Assembly (NCBI RefSeq): GCF_003286085.1
Contig: NW_020825326.1
Location: 1,860,001-1,924,000, forward strand
Reading direction: 5' to 3'
DNA: 64,000 bases
Origin: Drosophila persimilis
Lineage: Eukaryota; Arthropoda; Insecta; Diptera; Drosophilidae
In this document: positions 1-11,900 of the stretch, one piece after another
Layout of the letters: each line of letters starts with the position of its first letter
Numbering within the stretch: position 1 is the first letter of the stretch
Program-made: the position numbers and the translations under genes
Notes under the pieces: generated by a model
The model's database searches: none
Seen by the model: the letters and a program-made list of their open reading frames with translations, nothing else
What the model was told of the DNA's origin: nothing

Positions 1-996
1 CAGTCCAGTGTCCGCTGAGTAGTGTGGGAGAGGACAGCCAAAGATAAATTTTCATAACATTTTTCATAACTTTTCGTTTCGGTTGAGCTTAAGAATGTTG
101 TACAAATATTTTTGCAGCTCGGTTCCTCCCGCTTTCGTCCTCTCGTGTGGTCATTTGACTGCCCTCATATGTATATGGGTGGGTATATGTAACATACAAC
201 GTACTCCTTTATGGGTGGGTAACCCATTTGGTCATATGAATACTTGTATGTAAGTCAGCACATTTTCCAGCAGCATAAGCATAATTATTTTTAATGCGCT
301 CTGCAAGAATTTGAGCCAGAAACAGTAAGAGGGAATCAGGGAAAGGGAGACGGCCTAAAGCAATAAAAAGAACAGACACATCCTCGGAAGCCTTGAGCTC
401 TTTTCCTGCCACTTTCAATTCCATTCCTCCCTGTGCCCAAACAGGACCCAACCACATTACATTGCGAAATTTAGAAAATTAGCCGGCATTTAGTTAATCT
501 TCCTTCTTCGCCCCTGGTTATATCGTTGGCCCTGTGTAAGACTACAACAAGAAAGTAAGACTATCTTCACCCATCGACTCTTTGGTATGTACACCGATGA
601 AAAAATTGTATGTATTTGTATTGCGGGCAGTCTTTAATGCTTTAGGAATATTTTGCATAGAATCAGAGGACAGGAAGGTGCTACATCGACTGGCCAGTGA
701 TGCTCTTCAAGAATGTGTACTCATAGGACATTATTGGATTTCTAACACCCAATAAAAATCAGAATAACCTTTGAAAGGGTATGCTAATCGAGCAAAAGAA
801 AGCATTACAATTAAAAACTAAAACTTTTGGAACAACAATCCAAACCATCCCATTTAAAAACTGAACAAAGCCGTCCACGAGTATTTTAAAACAAATTTCG
901 ATTGGAAACCCGCTTTATCTGGAAACTAAAATGATAGTTATGGTTTTTTCAAACCAGATTATAAAATAAATCTGTTTTTGGTAAGATCTGAATAAT
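1..996. other. Non-coding, nothing recognised
   Basis: AT-rich sequence without a convincing reading frame on either strand. The short open frames here have no recognisable motif. I see no RNA gene. Confidence 0.6.
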
Positions 997-1006
997 AATA
1001 ATAAGT

Positions 1007-1206
1007 AGACCTCGGATTTTGCATATTTGCATATTTTTAAAGGATTAAGATAGAAAAATTCTGATGACTCGTACTCGCAGCACCTCCGATCCTCCGATCC
1101 CCCAGCCAAGTGCTTTTCAAATATAGTCAAAGGAAATCAATTGAACAAAAATTAATAATGAGCCCACGACTATGCTGATGAATCAAATATGCAAAATCCG
1201 AGGTCT
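1007..1206. mobile_element. MITE, 200 bp, perfect TIRs and 10-bp TSD
   Basis: The two ends are perfect inverted repeats of 22-23 bp, beginning AGACCTCGGATTTTGCATAT on the left and reading as its exact reverse complement on the right. The element is flanked on both sides by the same 10 bases, AATAATAAGT (997-1,006 and 1,207-1,216), as expected for a target-site duplication. The interior has no coding potential, so this is a non-autonomous DNA transposon. A 9-11 bp duplication suits Mutator-type elements better than Tc1 (2 bp) or hAT (8 bp), but the family assignment is inference. The perfect ends and duplication suggest a fairly recent insertion. Confidence 0.8.
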
Positions 1207-1357
1207 AATAATAAGTTTTGAGTTTTAAGGAAAAATAAAAATAAACAATAAAATACATACTAATGAACCACTGAAGTTTCCCCAATTTTATTAGTTAACC
1301 GAATTCGGCTGAAACTGTATTTTGTTCATTTTGTTTTTTTTGTCCATTGTTTGTGAA

Positions 1358-2129
1358 CTACTTCCCCGACACCCTCTTGTACCGTATACGGTGGGCAATC
1401 TCGACGACGACGTTGTATCCCTGCCTTACCACGTAGTCATTGCGGATGACGCAGAAATGGACGGTATACCCGTCTTGTCTCTGTGTGCCACGATCGGTCT
1501 GGATGGCCGCGCGAACCGCATCAATAATCAAGCGCGTCGCTTCCTTTTCGTCCAGGTTTTCTTTCCAGCGCGACTCTAGCGTAGCAGAGTCCCAGCAATA
1601 CGTAGGGGGCAGGATTACTGGCGCCGCTAAAACGGATACTATAAATCGAGGCTCGACCCCTGTCTACGGCGGCGATTATCCAGTTCATCCTGTTTACGTG
1701 CTTAAAGCGGTAAATCAGCCTTTTAATTATATGTTTAGCGCGCACAACTGGCACCTCTGTGCACGTTGTCATCCGAAGATGGTTAAGCTGTGCCCGAAGA
1801 AGACGTGCAACGGCATCTATATCATCGGCGGTGCCAGCTCCAGCTGCACTATAAAGTCACAAAGGAATTCTGGGGCAATTCAATTAAATAACAGACCCAA
1901 GAAATACTCACTAGATGTTATCGTGCAGGCGAAATATTTTCTTTGAACGACCTGAGCGAATCATGGAGCCGCTTGTCCCCTTGATGTGGGTGGCAATGAT
2001 GACGCCATCACGGATCGTAAGGCCCGCAATAGTGGTGCCGGTGTTCGGGAGCTTGCGCCGGATTCGTTTGGACCTAGCGGGATCGTAGTCTCTGAAGTAT
2101 GGAGAAAGAATGAAATTTGATAAGAGCAA
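1358..2129 (-). pseudogene. Proteasome beta-2-type subunit paralogue, broken
   Basis: Read on the minus strand this is a two-exon relative of the proteasome beta-2 (trypsin-like) subunit. Exon 1 (2,129-1,912) gives a basic propeptide ending PNTG, then TTIAGL, where the first T matches the catalytic Thr1. A 63-bp GT-AG intron (1,911-1,849) splits the tyrosine codon of HDNIY, and exon 2 continues AAGAGTADD, the equivalent of YCCGAGTAAD. Further on come RFKHVNRMNWIIAAVDRG and, after a frame change near 1,590, ESRWKENLDEKEAT and HFCVIR. By alignment from memory, Lys33 is kept, but Asp17 is His (IIATHIKG instead of GADTRAT) and the SGSLAAM loop bearing Ser129 is lost at the frameshift. The final stop is at 1,358-1,360. 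Drosophila has testis-specific beta-2 paralogues (Prosbeta2R1/R2), and this may be a decaying member of that type. The retained intron argues against a processed copy. A sequencing error at the frameshift cannot be excluded. Confidence 0.8.
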
Positions 2130-2764
2130 GCAGCGTGTGTTAATAGTCGAGACGTTAAGTGTAGCGAGTAACGAGTCGGTACGTGCGGCGGTCGCAGCAG
2201 TGGACTGGAAACGAAAAACGGATAGTGAGGACAGCTACCGTGGACCTGTTTAATACGCCCTATTTCTAACACTGAAATATGTAATATAAAAACCATTATT
2301 CGTATTAAAATCAGATATTATTATGCTTCATCACATATGTATATTCATGATAAATAGGAGCCATACCCACTGAAATTTGTACAGTGTGTTAACACTACAC
2401 ATTGATTTATGCGATTACTAAAGCGAGCAGACAAAAAGCAGTTTAATATTTAATACTCATACGAAAATTAAACAGCATTATACAAATAAAAACGTAAGAG
2501 GGATTGAACCGATTGGGATACTTAAATAAATTAAATAATATTCTGTGCTCCACATTAATATTTAATTTCTGAATAATAAGCTATTAACTAATTTTATAGT
2601 ATACTTTATGTACGTAACTAGTCGATCTACTAATGCGCGGTAATCTCTCTCAATTTATCTTGCAACTGTCATGATTGGTGTAAAAATAGTGATAAACAGC
2701 GAATTTTAATTCTTGCAGTTCGTCCATTCTGTAAAAATGAGTCCCAAACAAGTCGGCTGGATAA
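2130..2764. other. Non-coding, upstream of the proteasome paralogue
   Basis: This is AT-rich sequence upstream of the minus-strand gene. The first exon may start further upstream than 2,129, because a TTCAG acceptor-like site precedes FRDYDPA. No promoter motif can be named with confidence. Confidence 0.5.
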
Positions 2765-2860
2765 ACAGACATGGCTTATCGACTCGGCTGTTGATGCTGA
2801 TCAGGAATATACATATGTACACTATGGGGACGGAAAGTATAAGTTACATAATTCATAAGC
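2765..2860 (+). repeat. Diverged DINE-1 fragment
   Basis: It carries the DINE-1 core order: ACAGACATGGC, CGACTCGGCTGTTGATGCTG, ATCAGGAATATA, then CTATGGGGACGGAAAG. It matches the core seen at 29,386-29,678 with several substitutions and a microsatellite-like ACATATGTAC expansion, so it is an old copy. The 5' part and the terminal GAGTATCGGG are missing. Confidence 0.7.
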
Positions 2861-5800
2861 CTACATACAAAATGTTCCTGCTCGTTTTCATAGGGATCAC
2901 ACATGAATCTAGCGGTATTTCTGGTGATATCTTGGATTTTTTGGATTATTTTTTCATAAAAGTATATTACATACTTATTTTAAACATATTTTATAAACGA
3001 ATGAGTATATATTTTACGATTGCACGAGTATGCGTTGTTAAGTTTGATGATGAAATTTTCCATATTCCATATTTTTTTGCTAAGAAGCTTTTCAACGTTT
3101 CGGAAGAGATTGTATTCAGTATTTTAGGCTTCGGAAGACACAAAAAGTATGGCAATCACTGCTATTATGTTGAGCCCGATTGTAGGTGTCTGTGTGCGAG
3201 AAAATGTCTATCTCTCTTTCTTGATGTGTGTGAGTGTGTGTGGCATTTGACCAAGATTGATGGGAATTTAAATTGAGCATTGCGTTATAAATATTTGCGC
3301 GTTCTACTGTGTTTTGCGGCCGCCTAACCAATGCCGTATCCTCCCGAAACTAACGCTGCGCCACCACCCCCGAAAACCCCACTCTACCAATGCAAGCGAC
3401 AGGGGGCGTTGGCGGACGTTTTGTTTGAAAACCTTCTGGTACGTGTGTGCATGTTTCGCACTTAACTTGACAGTCAGCAAGTAAGCCAAATGCTGTCGTC
3501 ATTCAGTCAGCCAGTCAGTGACTTCGCTGCTCCCTTTATCCCTGTCTCACTTCCGTCACTCTGCTCCCAGTTGGTTTTGGCGCACAGTGACTACCAAAAC
3601 TATGTACCCTGTTCCTATGGACATGGGAAATGAAAAAAGCTAATGCAGCGGTGCAAAGCCTCCTGATTCCTTTGACACGTCATCCGCATTCGCGAATGAC
3701 ATTGGTCCCACTTGGCACAATCGTTTACGTGTACAAGTGGCTGGCAAAGAAGATAGCCGATATAAGAGGGGCAGATTTTCCACTTAATCAGCAAGGGTAA
3801 GAATCTTATGTGCTGCTAAGGCCAATTCTTGTTGGGTTGTTTTAAAGGGAAGTAACGAAGCCACAGTATAAGCTCGTTAAGTCGCACAATCTCAAGGACA
3901 ATTTTAAAAATTTTGACAACATTTTTCTTCAAATGTTTCCCTCTATGGTAAAATGGTGCATTCAGAGTTGTCAGCTACCAAAGTTTGTTAAAATCTTTTG
4001 AAAGACTACTATATATTTTAAAGAAATAATCAACTATAGCAATAGATATTGCTGGTGACAAAACCAGAGTACATTGTACAGAGTACCTTGTACATTGTAC
4101 AATGGGTACGCGACCAGAGTAAGGCAAAAATCACTTTTGTTTTGCTTCAATCATGGACTTAAATATATTCTTATCTATATTTAACATTTTGCAATAGACA
4201 AAAAAAAACCCCTGTCATCAAACCCGACTTTTTCTGATAGGCTTGAGACTCTAAAATTGTTACATAATCATGTTTATTTTATGTTAAGGTTTTTTTTAAA
4301 CGGTGTTTTTTGCAAAGTTTTTTATCAGAGGTAAGCTTGATTATTGCAACTTAACTTGAGTATGACAGGAAAAACTATCAATCGGTCCTGAAAACGTTAA
4401 AGCTTAAGCCTACCTACCGTCTATGAAATATAGAAATGTTGTATTTCCAAGGTACTGAACGGTATTCCGCGGTAAACGAAATGGCCCCACTGTGCGTCGC
4501 CAGAATGGGATGCGTGTGGCGTCAACGAATGGACTATCAACGGGGAACGGGGCGGAAAGGGTATTAGAAACGGGAACGCTGACTGGGAAATAGGGGGACG
4601 GGACATTGCTGCTGACGTTTGTCCTATTGCTGACATTGCATTCAATGTCGCACTCACACATGAGCTTAGGGAGAGAAGAATGTGTGATATTGAAAGCCAC
4701 TGACAGTTTTAAACACTGCATTAGGGTTGAAAAAATTACGTAAAATAACCTCTAAATAAAATGTAATTAAAAGCAAACAACCAGTAAAATGCAGGGCAAT
4801 GAGAAAAAGTTAAAGTTGGAGCCTAAATTTTCGATACCCTGGGATATCGATCGTTTCTGTCAGCTATCTGTACACATGTGTACACACACATACATACATA
4901 TGTTCGCATGACTGAGTTGAGTTGAGTGCAGATACGGGTCGGTGGAGCGCTCCGTGGCTCCTGTTATTGCGCTGCGTTCCGTGGGTGAGCGAAAGCTGCC
5001 GCGGGTGAAACAGGGGCCGGTCTGTCGTGGAGCACGGGAAAGCGAGTGTACGTCCACCCATTCTTACCCTGTGGGCGCGATCTCCAGTGCCTCCAAAAGC
5101 CAAGGAATTCGACAAACAGGATTGCAAAGCAATCTGGTATGGATCAATTCATTTGTGGTTTGTCACTCAAACGTTCAAAACTCGCCGCACTCACGAAGCT
5201 CCCGGGGATAGTTTTTCCTCCTCTCTTCGACTCAAGATGGTTGGCGACGAGGATGCCGGGCCTCGCAACTGAGTTGCCAGCACCGCCCGTTCTTTTTGCC
5301 TGTTTATTTTCCTAGCCAGGGTACCAGCTGCCAACCAGGGCTACAAGACGCGGAATCAAACATCCCAGAAGTAGGCCACGACTTCTCGATCTCCTATATC
5401 TCCATCACGGTCCTATAGAATGAAACAGAATTGATGCAGAACATTAGAGCCAAAAAAATCCACAACGGCGTTTTCTGGAGTAATCGGGTACACTACGGAT
5501 CCCGGATCTGACCTCCTGCCTCCTATAACTCCCCGCGACTACGGTCCGGAATAAATTCCCGGCCATCGCTGGACGCCCAAGATAAGCTAAAATAGTGGAC
5601 CATTGGTGCCATAAGCCCAGATGGAAACGAGCGCCATGGTAGATAGTATACATAGTCTACCTGGTCGTCCCAGGTGGATGCGTAGGCTTGGTTAATCCAT
5701 ATCCCAACTAGCACCGATCTGGCTTTGAACCCTGGGTCTCATAAGGCCCAAGGTCAACCCTCGCATGGACCTCACTCGACGGAAGGCCACCCATGGGATC

Positions 5801-5929
5801 GCGACGGTGACTACGCACTGCGGTCGGGAACAACGAGCTCGACTTGAGATCCTTAATAGATAGATAGATCCTTACCCCTACTAGATCCCCACCACCGTCT
5901 GTACCAGCGAAAGCATGTTCCAGCTCGGA
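2861..5929. other. Non-coding, mostly unrecognised
   Basis: It contains a 187-codon open frame (2,713-3,276) with no motif and AT-driven composition, a short TG-rich run near 3,225-3,243, an imperfect GTACATTGTAC repeat near 4,070-4,110, and ACATACAT/TGTACACA runs near 4,865-4,905. From about 5,450 to 5,930 the base composition becomes GC-richer and may be the 5' part of the LINE that follows, but the frames are too broken to support it. Confidence 0.5.
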
Positions 5930-7165
5930 CCTGATGGCAAGAAGAAGGAGCGACCGCACTCTGAACCACTAGAGCTGCCAAAAAACTGGGGTACTCGGGA
6001 AAATGAGCTGGTCAAAAGGATAACGACGTGGACCATCGTCTTGTCCAGGATACAGCTCTGAGAGTGGTAGCCCAGAGGAGACGATTTTGACGCGTGGGCA
6101 TATACCTCTGGACATCGTGCTTCTCAATAAGGGTGTGCAACATACTTTCTCCAGAGCAGGAGTCGAATCGATCGTTGACCTCACATTCGTCAGCAGCGTC
6201 GCCGCCGGGGACAGCGTCGTCGTATAGGCCAATCTGCATGATCGACAAGGCGGGCAAACTGTTTGAGAAAGTGGTATCCTAACGAAAGGAATAATCCATC
6301 GCGGAGGCTAGCGACCTCTTACCGCAAGGCTACATCCACGATCGACGCCGTTGGTAGAGTGGTGGCATTGCTTCTAAAGCAATCGTCGAAGATAAAAGTT
6401 TATAGAAACCCCCGGAATACAAACTAAGAAAAGTTTAAAAAGAAAGTTACTTCGAAGCTCGCGAAACCGGGCTCAGTGAAATCTGCGGAGGATATAGAGA
6501 AGTCCCTAGAGACCCAATCCAAGGAGTTACTGGGTGCCTACCACGTATCGTGCTACCCCTCAAGAATAAAGAAGAGGTAGAAGCCACTTTGGTGGAACCG
6601 GGATAGTTCTCTCCAAAGGAAAAACCTCAAGGAATTTTATAAGATCGCCAAACAAGCGAACGAAGAGATCGTTTATGAGCAACACAAACTCCCACTTAGG
6701 AGCTACAAGAAGGAAACACGTAACAACGAAACTGGTGGAGAAACTTCTGCTCCAACATCGAGAAAAACATGAAACATCCGAAAGCTGTTTTCAAAGCAGC
6801 CCATCTTACAAAGTCAATTAAAGCTAGATGACGGACAGTGGACAGACGGCAGAGGACAGTAAAGAAGCCCTAACAGCACTAATGAAGACGCCTTTCCCTG
6901 GATGTACCGAAAGCACTGATGCCAAAGAGCATCAGGACCAAGCAACCGAGGAACAATAACCCCCAACAGATCTGATAACCTCTAAGGGAATCCATTGGGC
7001 TATAGATTCCTTCGCGGGCATAAAAACATCTGGACTGGACGGAATATTCCCAGACATGATGCAGGTGACCAAAGAGGTGATTACCACATGGCTTTCCGCC
7101 ATATACTCGGCATGTCTAACTACAGGCTACATCCTTATCCCATAGTTGTCACGAGTTGTGTTGCT
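5930..7165 (+). mobile_element. LINE remnant, R1/LOA type, rearranged
   Basis: The plus strand holds scrambled pieces of a non-LTR retrotransposon ORF2. At 6,100-6,230 an endonuclease C-terminus reads DIVLLNKGVQHTFSRAGVES then VDLTFVSS. It is joined directly to a reverse-transcriptase segment, SYRPICMIDKAGKLFEKVV (6,223-6,279), followed out of frame by a piece resembling EAGDLSPRQYGFRKGRSTID. At 6,590-7,140 come WWNRDLSSLRKNLKEFYKIA and SGLDGIFPDMMQVTKEV, which in an intact element lie upstream of the RYRPI motif. The order is therefore EN, RT, then the EN-RT linker and RT start again, so two partial copies or a tandem rearrangement are present. Stops and frameshifts abound. R1/LOA-clade assignment rests on remembered motifs. 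Confidence 0.75.
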
Positions 7166-7210
7166 CCCAAATAAGAACACATGAATGCGAACACTATTTA
7201 CCTCATATTA

Positions 7211-7675
7211 TTATGTGTGCCTGGGTTTAATAAAAAAAGAACGTAAGTACCTGGCAATATCTTGACGCAAGCTATCATTAAATATTTCAGTTTTTATAGA
7301 TTCAGTTACGGTTGTGGGAAAGAGGTAAAAGCCTTCGTTTATAATCTGAATAAATCCACATGTTACCGCCTTTTCGAGGGCGTTAGACACGTTAGACAAA
7401 TCAGTCTGGACAGCTTGCGACTGCGAAAGAAGGCATACATGTGTATAATTATATTTGAATGTAAGTATTCAAATCATTTATATGTGTAGATTTACTAACA
7501 TTGATTCGAAATCCCAGCTGTTCTAGATAGTAATCTCCATCGGGGTCGAAGGTTTATTGAGATCTATAAGAGCCTGGATAATAAGTAAGTCATTCTGGTT
7601 GGCAGCACCACTAGCTCCTTTTCGAAGATTGATTTTGGTGGCATGATTTACTTGGAAAGCGTTATACGATTCCAT
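7211..7675 (-). pseudogene. Small winged-helix-like (DUF4777-like) gene, frameshifted
   Basis: The minus strand supports a two-exon gene. Exon 1 starts at ATG 7,675 with MESYNAFQVNHATKINL and continues NDLLIIQALIDLNKPSTPM. It then changes frame near 7,530 to DYYLEQLGFRIN. A 79-bp intron (7,499-7,421, GTTAGT...TTCGCAG) ends it in phase 0. Exon 2 (7,420-7,211) reads SQAVQTDLSNVSNALEKAV, then TCGFIQIINEGFYLFPTT and SLRQDIARYLRSFF, to a stop at 7,211. The pattern of a helix pair, then L.NAL..AV..GFI....GFY.L, resembles the small winged-helix DUF4777 proteins of Drosophila (from memory, not checked). The frames agree across the intron, and coding-like composition is strong in exon 2. The break near 7,530 makes it a pseudogene unless it is a sequence error. 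Exact function is unknown. Confidence 0.5.
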
Positions 7676-7984
7676 TTAATCTTTCAGGAAAAACAATTTC
7701 TTTATAATTTTATAATTTGGGAAATAGGGAGATGATTAAAAAATAGAAGGCGTCTTTGTTTTTATCCTTCGGCTCGGTCGGGGGAAGTTTTGGTGAACAA
7801 ACCAAAAATGGCACTTAAGGCTGATCTGAAAAAAAAGGATGCAATCTACTGCACCTAGAGTGATAAATAACCTTGACTGTGATTTTTACTGTGATAATGG
7901 ATTTAGTTGTTGAATCGATTCTTAAAATTAAATCAAATGCTACTATTACCAAAGATTATACTATACATACCACATGCCATCAAT
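7676..7984. other. Non-coding gap
   Basis: AT-rich sequence between the winged-helix-like gene and the jockey-type remnant. I recognise nothing in it. Confidence 0.5.
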
Positions 7985-8980
7985 AGTGCAATAATGATCT
8001 CAATATTTCCTAATATCGAAATCAAATAGTGATTTCAGACCAATTGCTATTTTGCATTCTCTTTCAAAAGTTCTTGAACGATTGTTATCCAACCAAATTT
8101 ACAACGATATGAATAGTAATAAACTGCTAAATAAAAAACAGGAGTTCTTAAAGTGGATTTCTTAGTGGTTCATAAAGTCAGTCATGAAGTTCTGTGTTCA
8201 AAACTTTAAAGATTGTATGGCTTGTGCAACCGGCTTGTACTGCAATCGGACTAATTCATTCCTATTTGACAGATCGAATACAATCCGTAATAACGAAATT
8301 TGGGTCTGCGTAATTTTTTCTCCCACGCGAGGACTTCCACAAGGATCTATCCTTGGACCATTATTCTGAGTTTCTGACTGTGAAGTCCATTTGCATGCTG
8401 ATGACGTCCAAATGTATATGTGCCGTCCCATAAGTAAAATAAATGAGTGTGCAATATTAAAAAATAGAGAATTAACAAACATAAACAATTGCACAAACAA
8501 TTACCAACGGACTAGGGACAAACCCAAGCAAACCCAAATTCCCAGTCGTATTAAAAAAGAAGGTAGTAATTACTAACATACCAGAAAAAAAATGAATCAC
8601 AGCACCATTACATCCACAACAAAAGCAAAAGTGCTGGGTCTACTCTTCAACAGCTCTTCCACTTGCTTAATTGGAACGATTGTCATCCAAGTCGTATGTA
8701 GAAACTATGGTTTGCCAAGAACATTAAACATGATACAATTTGTTTGCTAAAACAACGAGTACCAACACTTTTCCATGGAGTAGAGTTATTTGCAAACTGC
8801 AATAGAAGTTGTAAGCGAAAACTGAATTCGGTCGTTAATAGTATAGCAAGACATGCATTCAATATTAGCAGGAAGCAGAACATTGTAACTTCTGATACAG
8901 GCAGAATTTTAGAGATAAGTTTAACAAAATGGATTGACTTTTTGTGCAAAATTAAAACCAAAAAAGAACCTAAATATTAG
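7985..8980 (+). mobile_element. Jockey-type LINE reverse-transcriptase remnant
   Basis: Broken ORF2 pieces appear in order on the plus strand. FRPIAILHSLSKVLERLLSN (about 8,035-8,095) is the RT start. GLPQGSILGPLF (about 8,331-8,366) is RT block 4. HLHADDVQMYM (about 8,389-8,420) corresponds to the catalytic YADD block, with HADD in place of the usual YADD. At 8,744-8,980 an open frame gives LLKQRVPTLFHGVELFANCN and SVVNSIARHAFNISRKQNIV, matching the C-terminal region after RT in jockey-clade elements. Several stops separate the pieces and the endonuclease is absent, so this is a 5'-truncated dead copy. Confidence 0.75.
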
Positions 8981-11900
8981 AACCAAAATTATTGGAATAT
9001 AGGAAATATTTAATATATTAATCAATCTAAATTAAACTTTGTTGTGCCTAGTGCATTAAATATAAGGTACAACTTGGTAGAACGTTTTTTCATCTTTCTT
9101 CCTTCTGTGGCTGTCGTCTGGTCTGGTCTGGGACGCCGATGCGTCGATGGGGCTGTGATGGGTGATGATAGCCGCTGTCGTTGACGGGGCTGCAGGTAAT
9201 TGGTTTTAATTTTTCGAAAACCAGAGGACGCTGTCCACAGCTATAACTATGGATATACGTATGTATACAGGTTTATATGGACGTATTTTCCGAGAGTGAG
9301 AGATGAAACGCACACTTTCCATCCTATTCTGATGGATGCTCATTAATCTCATGGTAAATGCGCCAGGGCAGACAATTGTTTAGCTAATTATGCAGACTGG
9401 ATGTTGGAGATTGGTAGATATCGGAGCAGCAGTAGAGATCAAAACGGACGTTGCAAATTACTCATACGCCCCGCATGACCAGAGAAAGAAAAAGAAAGAA
9501 GGAAAGAAAGAAAAGGATAAGCTGCGCTGTGTTGAGCAAAGATTCGAGGAAATTGTTGGAAATTGTTTAACTCCCTTTTCCCTCTCCAGCTGCGTGGATA
9601 AGAAATGTATGGAAGAATTCCGCCCAATGGAGAGTGAAAGCAGCCGCAAAATGTTTAAGTTTCTTTGGTTATTCGACGGGGCGGTGGCAGGGCGATACCA
9701 AAAGAAAAAGAGGGATAAAGAGAGCGCATGCGGCAATAATCAGTTGCGATACCTATTAAAGCGCTCACATATAATATCGTCTACAATATTTTGTATAGGT
9801 GACATAAATCAAGAGCTGAGGGAGTACTAGTTAACAAAGTTTCGCTCACTTTCGACATAAGTGGTTCCTGCGGTGGTTTTTTCTTATGCGGTATATCCGT
9901 ATTGATAATCTAAGGGTCATCCGTCGATGCTTTCCCTGCCGATGTGCTAACATTTTGATGTCAGGTTATCTTCTGAAAAATCTGTCCCCGTCTCTCTTTC
10001 TCTCTTATTAATATAATGCAGTACACACCTCTACATTAATCGTATAGGATCAGTGAGGCCTTCGAAATCCCCTCTGCGTGAAGCGACCGGTTAAATATAA
10101 ACCCAATCTATCCGATAAGTGTCGTGGCGACAGACTTTTCCCATCGTAAATTGGATTGGAATGGCTGGGTAAATAAGTGTAAGCGACTTTTTCTTTATTT
10201 GCATTAGAACAAACCCAACAAATTGCATTCCAATTTGTCAAAGAGGATTCAGCCCGCGGATGCGGAGGCGAATGGTCCGCTTGGTCAGCGCTTGACCATA
10301 CAATACAAATATTATACATGATGACCTGGACCAGGACTAGGACTTGCTTCAGGGAGAGCAGTAGTGGCTGGAGAGCGAGGGGTGGATTAGCAATTGAAAT
10401 TGAAAATGAAATTGTGGCAACAGGAGCAGGAAAAATAAAAGAAAAGAAAAGTCACATAGTACCCTCTCTCACCCTCTCACTATCACTCTGTCTCTTTCCC
10501 CCTTCTACCACGATGCCCGCTCTCAAGCATACGCGTCCCGCTTTTTCATCACGGGTCCACGCATACGAGTGCAGCACTTGACCAGGACGAGAGGGGTGTG
10601 CGAGAGAGTGGGTCATGCTGCGTCACTTTGATCTGTGATGCAGGTGCAAATAGACACAGCGGCAGACTAGGATAGCACACCAGATGGGAGAGAGAACGAA
10701 GAGCGGCGGACGGTGGACGGCGGACGGTGGACGGTGGACGGGCGGCGGGCGACATGGGACACAAGAGGGCATCACACAAATGCCAGCGTCAGCAAGTCAA
10801 AGTTTATTGTTTCATTTTTCCTCTCCTTCTTTCCTTCTTTCCCCCCTTCCTATTTTCTTTTGTGCTATTTTCCTCGGCTAACACATTTTGTTGCATTTAT
10901 TTTAATTGAAGGTATCTCTCTCTCTCTCTCTCTCTCTTTCTCGTCTGAATCCCCTCCCCTCCCCATCTACAGGCCCCACTGCTGTTGCGTGATGAGCACT
11001 AACTTGAATGATATTTGCTCAAGTTCACCTCCTGTGGTTTGCTTTGTGAAGAGAGCTCTGCTATATTAAGTGCACTGAAGTGAGGCTTCAGCGCGCATTG
11101 ACTTGATTACACGAAAATATGGCGAGTACAGCTCCAAAGGGATCGGGACTTGAAAGCAGGCTTCTTGTTCAGGCAAGGCCTCAGCTCGATGTTTTCTTGA
11201 GACACGCCACCAGCACCAGCTCTCTCAATTCGTCAGAGCATTGGCTATACTGATAAGAAGGGTGCTAAAACTGGAACCTTACCGTTCGTGAAGCACTGGT
11301 TAAACACACCCAACACCGCCGAGGTCATCCTTTGGTTTCGCATTGGCGAATGCATCGAAAGGCGCCACGTTGTTATGTATTATGTTCAAAATGTCCCCAT
11401 TCCAATTCCTCTCGATCTCCCGATTTCCTGATCTCCTGATTTCCTGGCCCGGCTGGAACTTTCTCTCTATTTCTTTGTCTTCTACTTCTGCATTTCTGTG
11501 GTCGACTTCGCCTTGCGCGACTTCGACGCTGCCCTGCCAGCGAAAAAGAGCACATGAGGAATCAAGCCGATCGGTGGGCAGGCCAAAGGTAGACCGAAGC
11601 GAGACGGAAAGCGAGACAAGAGTCGTAAACATCGCTACGACATACAAGTAAGTTCTCTAGTTGTCTCTCCCCGAACTACTGCGGTCGCGTTTGTTCGCAA
11701 CTGCATGGAGTGCGGGGACTAAAGAGAGAGGACGGGGAACGGGGGATGGCTGCGGACTGGTCGTGAGAATGGCGGTTGTGGGACGTGGCTGGGAAATGGG
11801 CTCATTCCAGCGCACTCCTTTGGCCTTAGATCCGCCGTGTTTATCCAGCTTTTGGCTTTTGTTTAGCTTGCACTTTGACGGCCAAAGCCAAAGCCAAAGC

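Noticed and set aside
2713..3276. 187-codon open frame
   Set aside because: Phenylalanine- and isoleucine-rich output of AT-rich DNA, no domain, overlaps a DINE-1 fragment at its start.
4860..5315. Cluster of overlapping frames on both strands
   Set aside because: Mutually overlapping, no recognisable domain, no splice support.
9390..9830. 146-codon open frame
   Set aside because: Its centre is an A/G simple repeat giving a lysine run; no motif and no splice partners.
10713..11069. 118-codon open frame
   Set aside because: Translation of GGACGGT and CT repeats.
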